DNA from: Rhizobium sp. J15
GTDB lineage: Bacteria > Pseudomonadota > Alphaproteobacteria > Rhizobiales > Rhizobiaceae
DNA: 40,818 bases
Direction: 5' to 3'
NCBI RefSeq assembly: GCF_002531825.1
Contig: NZ_NWSX01000054.1
Span: 1 to 40,818 of the forward strand
Shown here: positions 32,654 through 40,628 of the stretch, in pieces
Numbering within the stretch: the stretch's first letter is position 1
How the letters are laid out: every line of letters begins with the position of its first letter
The notes under the pieces: generated by a model
Database searches by the model: none
What the model was told of the DNA's origin: nothing
What the model saw: only the letters and a program-made list of their open reading frames with translations
Position numbers and translations under genes: made by a program

Positions 32654-33700
32654 ATGAAGGCATCATTCGTTTCATCATCGGCGATGCAGAACGTTCTGAG
32701 GCTCACCATCAGCCAGTCCCAATCCAAGCTGCAGCAGGCCTCGACGGAGGCGACGACCGGAACCTATGCCGATATCGGCGTGTCGCTCGGTGCGGGCGCC
32801 GCAAAGTCGATCAATCTCACCAGCGCCATCGACCAGGCCGCCTCGTTCAAGACGAGCAATTCCGTCGTCGCCTTGCGCATGGAAGCATCGCAGACCGCGC
32901 TTTCCAGCCTCAAGGATGCCGGCGACAGCCTGGTCTCGAACCTGACCGCACTCCAGGCGAGCCAGGATACGACGAGCATCGCGGTTGCGCTGCAATCGGC
33001 GAGCGCCACGATCGCGCAGCTGACCTCGACGGCGAACACCTCCGTCAACGGCGAGTTCCTGTTCGGCGGAACGAACCTCGACAACCAACCGCTGAGCGAT
33101 CAATCCTCGGCGGCCTCGGATGCGATCGTCACGGCGCTCGGCGATTACGCAACCAGTCTCGGCAAGGACGTCAACGAACTGACGGGCGAGGAAATCGGCA
33201 CGTTCATTACCGACACGGTCGAGCCGATGTTCTCCGAAAGCGCCTGGACGGACACTTCGTCAGGCTGGTCGACCGCCTCCAGCACCGACATGACGAGCCG
33301 GATCAGCGGATCGGAAACCATCACCTCGTCGACCAACGCAAATTCCGAGGGCATGCGCTATCTGGCGCTTGCCTCCGTCGTCGTCTCCGCCCTCTTCGGC
33401 CAGGATCTGAGCTCCGACGCGCAGAGCACCGTCGCATCCAAGGCGATCGCTTATGCCGCGCAGGCGACCTCAGGCATCGTGACGCAGCAAAGTCAGCTCG
33501 GCCTGTCGCAGGAACGGCTCGAAAAGGCAAATGATGCGCTCGACGCCCAGTCGAGCCTGCTTCAGGGCAAGCTCGTCGATCTCCAGGGCGTCGATACCTA
33601 CGAGGCCTCGACGCTCGTCAACCAGCTGCAGACACAGCTGGAGACCGCCTACACGCTCGTCTCGAAACTCCAGAGCCTCAGCCTGGTCAACTATCTCTGA
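32654..33700 (+). CDS. flgL: Flagellar hook-associated protein 3
   Basis: This 348-residue protein of the flagellin/FlgL type makes the second hook-filament junction. N-terminal coiled segments (SQSKLQQASTEATTGTYADIG) and the NGEFLFGGTNLDNQPL segment are typical of rhizobial FlgL. C-terminal coiled coil (QTQLETAYTLVSKLQSLSLVNYL) is intact. It begins 2 nt after flgK with a weak ribosome binding site and is probably translated by coupling. In rhizobial chromosomal clusters flaF follows; here it does not. Confidence 0.92.
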   Translation: MKASFVSSSAMQNVLRLTISQSQSKLQQASTEATTGTYADIGVSLGAGAAKSINLTSAIDQAASFKTSNSVVALRMEASQTALSSLKDAGDSLVSNLTALQASQDTTSIAVALQSASATIAQLTSTANTSVNGEFLFGGTNLDNQPLSDQSSAASDAIVTALGDYATSLGKDVNELTGEEIGTFITDTVEPMFSESAWTDTSSGWSTASSTDMTSRISGSETITSSTNANSEGMRYLALASVVVSALFGQDLSSDAQSTVASKAIAYAAQATSGIVTQQSQLGLSQERLEKANDALDAQSSLLQGKLVDLQGVDTYEASTLVNQLQTQLETAYTLVSKLQSLSLVNYL

Positions 33701-33710
33701 CGGATTGAAG

Positions 33711-34085
33711 ATGCGGGAATTCAAGCGGCTGCAAATACCGGCCTTATCGAAAGAACCCAATATGACATGCTCCGAAATCGTCGCCGAGGCCGCCTTTGCG
33801 CTTGCCTCCGGCATCATCGATACGATCCCCTTCGTCGGCTGCAAGCTCGACGAGCAGCAGGCGCAGGCATGGCCGCGATCGGGCGTCTTCACCGATGACG
33901 GCGTCGAGATGACGGGCACGCCGCCGGAGATATTCGAGCTTTGCGAACTGCTGGCAGCCCATATCGAGAAGGGCACGGCCTTCGACGTCTTCGAGGTTTT
34001 CCACAAGATTGCGCGCATCGACCGGCTGATCGACTGGAGCCACGGCGCGGTGCTTTCACCCGAGCCGCATCCGGTAACGCATTGA
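33711..34085 (+). CDS. Hypothetical protein downstream of flgL
   Basis: This 124-residue soluble protein starts MREFKRLQIP, with a possible alternative ATG at 33762. It is acidic and helical in composition, and short cysteine spacing occurs early (TCSEIV, FVGCKLD). It begins 10 nt after flgL on the same strand, so is likely cotranscribed with flgE-flgK-flgL. It does not resemble FlaF or FlbT, the regulators that follow flgL in other rhizobia. It could be a chaperone or regulator specific to this set, but this is only position. Confidence 0.55.
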   Translation: MREFKRLQIPALSKEPNMTCSEIVAEAAFALASGIIDTIPFVGCKLDEQQAQAWPRSGVFTDDGVEMTGTPPEIFELCELLAAHIEKGTAFDVFEVFHKIARIDRLIDWSHGAVLSPEPHPVTH

Positions 34086-34269
34086 CAGAACACTCGAAAC
34101 ATCTTCCCAATGGCGGCGTGTCCGCGGCCACGCCGCCGGGAAGCGTGGCATAGGCCGGCCTTGCATGCGGCCCCTCCGTTGCGGCAGTCTGGACTTTGCC
34201 ATAGGGAGACTGAGGGCGACTGCCGAAGGTCTGCCGGCAATGGTCTTTCAGAGACCGAGTGTGTTCTTG

Positions 34270-35133
34270 ATGTCGAAGCCGCGCGCAAAGCTACCCTTCT
34301 CAGAAGAGACCTTGCAGGCCATGCTGGTGCGCGTCCTGCGCCCGCTGGTGAGGCTCGCTCTTGCCTCCGGCTTCAACTTCACCGCCTTTTCGGCCGTTCT
34401 TCGCCGCCTCTACATCGAAGTCGCGGAGAACGAATTCGCGCTGCCGAACAAGCAGCAGACGGACAGCCGCATCTCGCTTCTGACAGGCGTCCACCGCAAG
34501 GACGTCAACCGGCTGCGCGGACAGGCGCTCGACCCATCGTTCCTGACCGTCGGCGTTTCGCAGACGAGCCGCATCCTTGCCCGATGGCTTGCCGATCCCC
34601 TTTATTGCGATGCCGAGGACAGGCCGAGCCCCCTGCCCCGGACCTCCAGCGACGGCGGCCCGTCATTCGAGAGCCTGGTGACCGACATCACCAAGGACGT
34701 GCATCCGCGCTCCATCCTGGATGACTGGCTGGACCGGGGCATCGTCCTTCTCGATGAGGACGGCCGGGTCAAGCTCGACCTCTCGTCGATCGTTCCGAAT
34801 GCCGGCGACGACGCCCGCCGGCATTATTTCACCCGCAACCTTCGCGACCATGTGCAGGCGTCGGTCATGAACCTGATGAACGAGCCGCCTCCCTATTTTG
34901 AGCGCGCGGTTCACTATGACGGCATGTCCGCAGCGCTTGCGGCCCGGCTCGACGAGCTCGCCCGCCAGGAAAGCATGGCGCTGCTCCTGAAGCTCAACAA
35001 GATCGCCCATCAGGCGATCAAGGACGATGCCGGCGGCAGCAGCCGCTGGATCGCGGGGCTCTATGTCATGACCGAGGAAAGCGAAACCGCCCCCGCGCCA
35101 GAAACCGCGTCCAGGACGGAGACCGGCGAATGA
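34270..35133 (+). CDS. DUF6502 family protein
   Basis: This 287-residue cytoplasmic protein resembles DUF6502 proteins. Its N-terminal helical region is LVRVLRPLVRLALASGFNFTAFSAVLRRLYIEVAE, followed by GVHRKDVNRLR, a segment like a winged-helix DNA-binding fold. It could be a regulator. The stop overlaps the next gene start (ATGA), and that gene encodes an exported DUF5666 protein; the two often occur together. The start is uncertain. The ATG at 34270 fits the family N-terminus; one at 34240 has a better-placed AAGG and would add 10 residues. Confidence 0.72.
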   Translation: MSKPRAKLPFSEETLQAMLVRVLRPLVRLALASGFNFTAFSAVLRRLYIEVAENEFALPNKQQTDSRISLLTGVHRKDVNRLRGQALDPSFLTVGVSQTSRILARWLADPLYCDAEDRPSPLPRTSSDGGPSFESLVTDITKDVHPRSILDDWLDRGIVLLDEDGRVKLDLSSIVPNAGDDARRHYFTRNLRDHVQASVMNLMNEPPPYFERAVHYDGMSAALAARLDELARQESMALLLKLNKIAHQAIKDDAGGSSRWIAGLYVMTEESETAPAPETASRTETGE

Positions 35134-36176
35134 GCCCGTCGGCGATCTCGAGAAGACAGTTTCTGCTGGGCGGCATCGCGCTTCAGGTCCTCGGGCCGAA
35201 GCTTGCCGCCGCACAGCCGACCGGCACCAGCGATCACGGCATCGGCGGGTCCGGCCTCTCCATCGGAGGCGGGGAAACCGAAGATCACGGGATTGGCGGA
35301 ACGGGCATCGTTGGAACCATCCAGGGCTTTGGCAGCATCATCGTCAACAACATCCACATCCCGTTCAGCGCGGCGACGCCGATCGAGATCGACGGACGGC
35401 GCGTTCGCGCGAGCGCGATGAAGGTCGGCCATGTCGCCCGGGTGCTGCTGACGGGAAAACGCGCTGCCCGCATCACGATCGTCAGCGAGGTCCAGGGCCG
35501 CATCGACCGGATGGACAAGAGCGGCCTCGTCATACTGGGACAGAAGATCGACATGACCGACATCGCCACCAAGGGCCTGCGGAAAGGCAAGCGGGTCGCG
35601 GTGTTCGGGATCCGCAAACCGGATGGCACGATCCTCGCACGGCGCATCGAGCCCCGCTCCGTTTCCGATGGCGCCCATGTCCGCGGCATCCCGTTCAAAA
35701 GCGGCACCCGCACCCTGATCGGCGGCCTTTCGCTTGGAAGCACGCATGGATATCTGGCCGGCAAACAGACACTCGTGCGCCTCAAGGCAGTCGCCGACCG
35801 TTTGGTCATCACGCGCGTACAGGCCGAACCCATCGTGCCGGGCCTGAAACGTGGCATCATCAATGTCGAGACCTTCCGGCCGACAGACAGAGGCGCGGCC
35901 GGCTCGGGACCGACCCCGTCGTCGCCCGACGGTCATGGCTTCGTCGATATCGGCGTGCGGGATTCGAGCAGAATGACCGGCTTTCCCGGACGTGGTCCCG
36001 ATGGATTCGGTTCTCGCCCGCCGCGCGGCCCCTGGGATGGGCCGCGGCCCGACCACTCGCCTTTCGGCAGAGGCGGGCCGGGCGGAGATTTTCCGGGTCC
36101 GGACAGACGAGGCCCGCCACCCGGCTCGGACGGCCCACCGGGGCCGCCGCCGAACGGTTTTCCAGGCCCGCACTGA
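35130..36176 (+). CDS. DUF5666-containing exported protein with Tat signal
   Basis: This 348-residue protein starts with a twin-arginine signal (SRRQFLLGGIALQVLG, followed by AAAQ), so it is probably folded before export. The body has tandem beta-barrel-like DUF5666 segments: GIVGTIQGFGSIIVNNIHIPF, then a VQGRIDRM-type unit around 110. From about 250 on it is a Pro/Gly/Arg-rich low-complexity tail (PPRGPWDGPRPDHSPFGR). It is translated by ATGA overlap with the DUF6502 gene. The role is unknown; a cell-envelope or extracellular location is likely. Confidence 0.75.
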   Translation: MSPSAISRRQFLLGGIALQVLGPKLAAAQPTGTSDHGIGGSGLSIGGGETEDHGIGGTGIVGTIQGFGSIIVNNIHIPFSAATPIEIDGRRVRASAMKVGHVARVLLTGKRAARITIVSEVQGRIDRMDKSGLVILGQKIDMTDIATKGLRKGKRVAVFGIRKPDGTILARRIEPRSVSDGAHVRGIPFKSGTRTLIGGLSLGSTHGYLAGKQTLVRLKAVADRLVITRVQAEPIVPGLKRGIINVETFRPTDRGAAGSGPTPSSPDGHGFVDIGVRDSSRMTGFPGRGPDGFGSRPPRGPWDGPRPDHSPFGRGGPGGDFPGPDRRGPPPGSDGPPGPPPNGFPGPH

Positions 36177-36193
36177 AACTGCGATCGACCGCG

Positions 36194-36223
36194 TTGACAA
36201 ATGGGAAATTTTCCCATTTTATA
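36194..36223 (+). promoter_or_regulatory. Candidate promoter with palindromic operator between -35 and -10
   Basis: TTGACA at 36194-36199 and TTTATA at 36218-36223 stand 18 bp apart. Between them, at 36199-36219, a perfect dyad has arms AAATGGGAAA and TTTCCCATTT around one base. A repressor bound there would block RNA polymerase. It starts 18 bp after the DUF5666 stop and points to the right. Confidence 0.5.
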
Positions 36224-36267
36224 GATCTTGCGATTCTCGTTTGAGTCATCTCAAGAGGGAATTGCCG

Positions 36268-36306
36268 ATTGGCTAACGGGTCCGCCCCACACCCGCTAGC
36301 CAATCG
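36268..36306. repeat. Long inverted repeat (15-bp arms, one mismatch)
   Basis: The arms are GATTGGCTAACGGGT (36268-36282) and ACCCGCTAGCCAATC (36292-36306) around a 9-nt loop. The stem is long and has a single non-pairing position. No T run follows directly. It lies about 45 bp after the candidate promoter at 36194-36223 and could end a short transcript or affect expression of the next gene. Confidence 0.55.
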
Positions 36307-36412
36307 TCTGATTTCAAATCGTTTATTGTCAAAACCGCGTTCCGAATAATTGCAGCGGACGGCCACACCCAATCGCGCGCCATCCGACCCGAACCGTCCA
36401 AAGGAAACAGAA

Positions 36413-36661
36413 TTGCTTTTGCTGGAACGCGAATCCGACACATCGACCGAGATGGACGAACCGGCTGTCGTCGCAACCTGGGAAAACCGCGCTGAGATCA
36501 TCGAAATCATGGGCAGCGCCCTTCAGATGAGCCAGGAATTCCAGCATCTCTGGAACAGCAGCGGCGAGACGGGCCGCCTCAGCCAGGACGACACGGACAG
36601 ATTGGTCGCCCTGCTGCGAGAGATCAGCGATCTTAACGAAGTGCTGATGCGACTGGCCTGA
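36413..36661 (+). CDS. Small hypothetical protein, probable TTG start
   Basis: This 82-residue acidic protein has no signal peptide. Helical segments such as WENRAEIIEIMGSALQMSQEF and LVALLREISDLNEVLM suggest a small helical bundle or coiled coil. An excellent AAAGGA site stands seven bases before TTG at 36413. An ATG at 36452 would be in a poor context. The gene is preceded by a candidate regulated promoter and hairpin. No family recognised. Confidence 0.5.
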   Translation: MLLLERESDTSTEMDEPAVVATWENRAEIIEIMGSALQMSQEFQHLWNSSGETGRLSQDDTDRLVALLREISDLNEVLMRLA

Positions 36662-36776
36662 CGTTCTGGCAATCGGATGCGGCTGCAAAAACCGTCCCGT
36701 TGGGCGGGCGTCGATGTCAGAGGATGCCGTCCTCCTCAAAGGACCGATGTTCGAAACAACGTCGCTATCAAAAAAA

Positions 36777-37025
36777 TCAAAGGTCGATACCTTTGTGACC
36801 CTGCCGGCCCTCCTTGATGGCGGCTTCCAGGTCGATATCCCTCCCGCCTTGCTGTGAAAGACGAGCATAAAAGGACGCCGCCGGTTCTCGGCCAGCTTCA
36901 CGTATTTCATAAGATTCGAGAGCCCGCTCGACGATATCGGCAATCGAACGATTTTCACGCCGTGCGAGCCGGCGTGCAAGATCGCGCGCCTTTGCGCTTC
37001 GTATGGAAAGTCGAGCTTCGGCCAT
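36777..37025 (-). CDS. Antitoxin-like protein (VapB/PSK type) without a visible toxin gene
   Basis: This 82-residue basic protein has an N-terminal segment (LSIRSAKARDLARRLARRENRSIADIVERALESYE) typical of ribbon-helix-helix type antitoxins that bind as dimers. An acidic/Gly-rich C-terminal tail would bind a toxin. AGGAG precedes the ATG. The usual vapC partner would follow within a few bases on the minus strand. The 115 bp to the next gene hold no PIN-domain frame, so it is an orphan here. It may have lost the toxin or act as a regulator alone. Confidence 0.65.
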   Translation of the reverse strand: MAEARLSIRSAKARDLARRLARRENRSIADIVERALESYEIREAGREPAASFYARLSQQGGRDIDLEAAIKEGRQGHKGIDL

Positions 37026-37095
37026 GCTGATCTCCTATACGGGTCCCGCACTCTTGAATAACCCCAATTTTGGACGGGCGCCAGAGCTCCCTGAA

Positions 37096-37114
37096 TAGGA
37101 AAGCCTAATTCCTA
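37096..37114. promoter_or_regulatory. Inverted repeat TAGGAA-N7-TTCCTA upstream of the chemotaxis gene
   Basis: Perfect 6-bp arms around 7 bp in the 192-bp divergent gap between the antitoxin-like gene and the chemoreceptor. A short hairpin (CGTCTC-gaagca-GAGACG, 37177-37194) follows closer to the start and would lie in the leader of the chemoreceptor mRNA. Either could be a control site; neither is recognised. Confidence 0.35.
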
Positions 37115-37217
37115 CCCTCCAAAGAATTAACCATATCTCAGTTTTCTTGCGAAATAATGCGGTACGTAGATCAGGCCGTCTCGAAGCAGAGACGCCAAAA
37201 GTTATTTGGAGACAGTC

Positions 37218-39035
37218 TTGGCATTTACTATTGCGCGCAGTCTGGTGGCCTTCGGTGTCGCCGTTTCAACAGGTCTTTTCATCTCGATCGGATTGCAGCA
37301 ATCGGCGCTCGAAAGGCTGAAGGTCAACGGTCCGGTTTACGAGCAGGTCGTCTACGGCAAGGATCTCATCGCCGATATTCTGCCGCCGCCGCTTTTCGTG
37401 GTCGAATCCTACATGCTCTCCTTCGAAGCGAGCAAGTTTCCCGAACTCACCGAGACCAACCTGGCGAAGATCGCCAATCTGAAGGCCGCTTACGACGATC
37501 GCCGCGCCTATTGGAAAACCACCCGGCTGCCGCAGGCCTTGAAGGACGAGCTTGAGAACGACGTGCTGGCCAAGGGCGATACGTTCTGGGACGTGATGAA
37601 CCGCGAGATCATCCCGGCGCTCAATGCGAAGGATGAAGACAAGGCGCACGGCGCGATCGAGCAGCTGCGCATCGCCTTCCATAAGCACCAGGATGCGGTC
37701 GAGAAGCTCGTTGCGAATTCCGACGCCTTCCTGAAGGGCGAGGAAAAGAACGCAGCGTCGGAAATCGTCACCTGGACGATCTATGCGGGTGCGGCCGGCT
37801 TCGGTTCCTTCGCCCTGCTGCTGGTCGGGCTCTATCTCCTGCGCCGCCGGGCAATCGTGCCGCTCGACGGCATGAAGGCCTATATGGGCAACCTTGCCGA
37901 GGGCGATTTTTCGACCGAAGTTCCCTATGCCAACCGTTCCGATGAGATCGGCGCCATGTCCAAGGCGGTAGCGGTCTTCCGCCGCAACGCGCTGGAGCGC
38001 CAGGATGCGCAGAAGCGCGAAACGGCGCTTCGCGACGCCGAATTCGAACGTGAACGCAGCCAGATGGCCGAAAAAGCCGCCGAGGAGCAGACACGCGAGA
38101 CGGTCATCGACCAGCTGACATACGGCCTGGACCAGCTGTCGCACGGCAATCTCGATTGCCGGATCCAGACACCCTTCGCCGCCACCTACGAGGCCTTGCG
38201 CGCGAAGTTCAACGACAGCATGAAGGCGCTGTCCGCTTCGATGGCCGAGATCGCCCAGACCTCCCGGCAGGTCGGCAGCTCCTCGACTGGCATCACCAAT
38301 GCCGCCGACAATCTCGCCTCGCGCACGGAGCAGCAGGCCGCGATGCTCGAAGAGGCCACCGCCGCGCTCAAGGAGATGAACGCCAAGACCAAGGATGCCT
38401 CCCATCATGCCGGCAGGGCAACCGGGCTGATGGCCGAGACCCGCAGCAGCGCCGAACATTCCGCCGCCGTCGTCCGCGATGCGATCGCCGCCATGGAAAG
38501 GATCGAAGGCTCATCCGCCCAGATCGGCGAAATCGTCAATGTCATCGACGAAATCGCCTTCCAGACCAATCTTCTGGCGCTGAACGCCGGCGTCGAAGCC
38601 GCGCGCGCCGGCGAAGCCGGCAAGGGCTTTGCCGTCGTCGCGCAGGAAGTGCGCGAACTCGCCCTCCGCTCCGCCAACGCAGCCAAGGAGATCAGGGCGC
38701 TGATCTCCACTTCCTCGACCCAGGTCTCCACCGGCGTCGAGCTCGTCAACCGCACCGGCAAGGCGCTTCTGGAAATCGAAGGCCAGGTAGAGCAGGTCTC
38801 CGGCCTGATCGCCCGCATCGTTTCCGTCTCCTCCGAGCAGGCAACGGCGATCGGCGAAATCAACGCCTCGGTCAGCGCGCTCGACGAGGTCACCCAGCGC
38901 AACGCCGCCATGGCCGTGGAAACGGTCTCGGCCTGCCGCGCGCTCGGCGGCCAGACGCAGACGCTGGAGGGCGTGGTCGGCCGCTTTCAGATCGATGCGC
39001 CGGTCAGCGGGACACAATCGCAGCGAGCCGCCTGA
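37218..39035 (+). CDS. Methyl-accepting chemotaxis protein
   Basis: This 605-residue membrane receptor has TM1 at about 8-27 and TM2 at about 185-208, enclosing a periplasmic helical sensor of about 155 residues. A HAMP domain (about 209-265), a second HAMP-like stretch (about 295-340) and a long coiled-coil signalling domain follow. The conserved hairpin that contacts CheW/CheA is at about 444-476 (IDEIAFQTNLLALNAGVEAARAGE). The C-terminal NWETF-type tether for CheR is absent. TTG at 37218 with GGAG eight bases before is the likely start; a TTG at 37206 would add four residues. The ligand cannot be inferred. It is not part of a chemotaxis operon here. Confidence 0.9.
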   Translation: MAFTIARSLVAFGVAVSTGLFISIGLQQSALERLKVNGPVYEQVVYGKDLIADILPPPLFVVESYMLSFEASKFPELTETNLAKIANLKAAYDDRRAYWKTTRLPQALKDELENDVLAKGDTFWDVMNREIIPALNAKDEDKAHGAIEQLRIAFHKHQDAVEKLVANSDAFLKGEEKNAASEIVTWTIYAGAAGFGSFALLLVGLYLLRRRAIVPLDGMKAYMGNLAEGDFSTEVPYANRSDEIGAMSKAVAVFRRNALERQDAQKRETALRDAEFERERSQMAEKAAEEQTRETVIDQLTYGLDQLSHGNLDCRIQTPFAATYEALRAKFNDSMKALSASMAEIAQTSRQVGSSSTGITNAADNLASRTEQQAAMLEEATAALKEMNAKTKDASHHAGRATGLMAETRSSAEHSAAVVRDAIAAMERIEGSSAQIGEIVNVIDEIAFQTNLLALNAGVEAARAGEAGKGFAVVAQEVRELALRSANAAKEIRALISTSSTQVSTGVELVNRTGKALLEIEGQVEQVSGLIARIVSVSSEQATAIGEINASVSALDEVTQRNAAMAVETVSACRALGGQTQTLEGVVGRFQIDAPVSGTQSQRAA

Positions 39036-39138
39036 CGCCCGGCGGCCTCGAGGATCGACGCCGCGGACGAACCTTATCGAGCGTGCCGCGTTTCACGGCA
39101 ATGGAAAGTCATTGTCGTAACATCGCACCTTCGCTCTG

Positions 39139-39534
39139 ATGCCAACATCGACCAGCACGAAACGTCTCACCTCGATCGAGCGTGACAGGATCCAGCGCGC
39201 CGCGCGCATCGCCAGGCTGATGGACACCGCGGTCCGTCTGCCGGTGCTCGGCGTGAGGATCGGCGCGGATTCGGTGCTCGGCCTCCTCCCCGGCGTCGGC
39301 GACGTCGCCACATCGCTCATCGGGCTTTACATCCTCAATGAGGCGCGCCGCCTCGGCGTTCCCAACCACAAGCTCGCACGCATGGCCGTCAATCTCGGCA
39401 TCGATGCGGCCGGCGGGACGGTTCCGCTGGTCGGCGATCTCTTCGACGTCTATTTCAAATCGCATCGCCGCAACGTCGGCATCATCCTCGACCATTTCGG
39501 CATCAGCGAAGACGAGCTGAACCGGAGAGCCTGA
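39139..39534 (+). CDS. DUF4112 family protein
   Basis: This 131-residue protein has the DUF4112 pattern: ARLMDTAVRLPVLGVRIGADSVLGLLPGVGDV, then a hydrophobic stretch (SLIGLYILNEARRL), then NLGIDAAGGTVPLVGDLFDVYFKSHRRN. Two hydrophobic segments with repeated VGD motifs suggest a membrane-associated small protein. The role is unknown. The ATG has no obvious ribosome binding site. It is followed by a convergent oxidoreductase gene. Confidence 0.85.
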   Translation: MPTSTSTKRLTSIERDRIQRAARIARLMDTAVRLPVLGVRIGADSVLGLLPGVGDVATSLIGLYILNEARRLGVPNHKLARMAVNLGIDAAGGTVPLVGDLFDVYFKSHRRNVGIILDHFGISEDELNRRA

Positions 39535-39590
39535 AGGCCACGTGCTTCGCCGCCGGCCTCCGAAGAGATCATGCGGCCGCTGCCCTTCGC

Positions 39591-40628
39591 CTAAAGTTCC
39601 GCCAAAGCGCCGGCCGTCTTCACGGCGTGATCGAGGACGAATTGCAGCTTGGCGGCGTGGGCGAAACCCGGCTCGTCCGGCTGCCCCTTTTGCACGGCCT
39701 CTGCAAATCGCTGGAAATTGGTGATGACCGGCTCGACCTCGACCTTGCGCCAGATCGCCTTGTCGGCATCGGCGCCTTCGCAGGTCCTGAGGGTCGAGCC
39801 CTCGGGCGTGTGCACCACTTCGAGCGCGCCCTTGTCTCCATGCAGACGCAGACGCAATTCGTTCAGATGGCCGGTCGCCCAGCGCGTTGCATGGATGACG
39901 CCGGCCGCGCCGTTTTCGAGTTCGGCCATCATCAGGAAACTGTCGTTTGCGTCGAGGTCATACTCGCCGATGCGGTTCCCGGGGCTCTTGTCGAACACTT
40001 TGAGATGCGATGCCGCCGCCTTGACGTCGCTTCCGGCGGCAAAAACCGCGAAATCGAGAATGTGGATACCGACGTCGCCCAGCACACCGTTGGAGCCGTG
40101 CTTCGTCGACAGCCGCCAAAGCCATTGCGATTCCTTGGTCCAGTCGCCCCAGGCCTTCGAGACCAGCCAGCTCTGGAGATAGGACGCTTCGAAATGGCGG
40201 ATCGCGCCGAGCCGCCCGTCCAGCACCATCTTCCGGGCGGCCTGCAGCGGCGCGACGTTCCGATAGGTCAGGTTTACCATCGTGACCTTGCCGGATGCCG
40301 CAGCGGCATCGGCCATCTCCCTGGCCTCGCGGTAGTTGACCGCCAGCGGCTTCTCGCAGAGCACATGCTTGCCGGCGGCGAGTATCTTCATCGTCGTCGA
40401 ATAGTGCGCGCGGTCCGGCGTCACATTGGTGACGGCGTCGAACTCTCCCCAGGCAAGGGCGTCGTCGAGCGACGTGAAAGTCAGCGGGATATTGTGCCTG
40501 AGTGCGAAGGCCCGCAGCCGGACCTCGTCCGTATCGACGGCAGCAACGATTTTGACCCCGGCGATTTCCGAGAAATTCATGGCATGGGTATTTGCCCATC
40601 CTCCGGTTCCGAGAATGATCAAGCGCAT
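39591..40628 (-). CDS. Gfo/Idh/MocA-family NAD(P)-dependent oxidoreductase
   Basis: This 345-residue enzyme has an N-terminal Rossmann fold (LIILGTGGWANTHA, near 3-16), the family EKP motif (LCEKPLAVN), and a C-terminal alpha/beta substrate domain with GDVGIHILDFAVFAAG. It likely oxidises or reduces a sugar, inositol or similar polyol; specificity cannot be told. The ATG at 40628 has GAGGACA before it, while ATGs upstream at 40640 and 40679 give a poorer site. It points left and probably follows other sugar genes beyond the window. Confidence 0.85.
   Translation of the reverse strand: MRLIILGTGGWANTHAMNFSEIAGVKIVAAVDTDEVRLRAFALRHNIPLTFTSLDDALAWGEFDAVTNVTPDRAHYSTTMKILAAGKHVLCEKPLAVNYREAREMADAAAASGKVTMVNLTYRNVAPLQAARKMVLDGRLGAIRHFEASYLQSWLVSKAWGDWTKESQWLWRLSTKHGSNGVLGDVGIHILDFAVFAAGSDVKAAASHLKVFDKSPGNRIGEYDLDANDSFLMMAELENGAAGVIHATRWATGHLNELRLRLHGDKGALEVVHTPEGSTLRTCEGADADKAIWRKVEVEPVITNFQRFAEAVQKGQPDEPGFAHAAKLQFVLDHAVKTAGALAEL

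Noticed and set aside
33711..34085. flaF or flbT following flgL
   Set aside because: The protein lacks similarity in sequence pattern to either, so it was left as hypothetical.
36662..36776. VapC toxin remnant after the antitoxin-like gene
   Set aside because: Translations of the minus strand show no PIN-domain start or acidic residues in the expected order.
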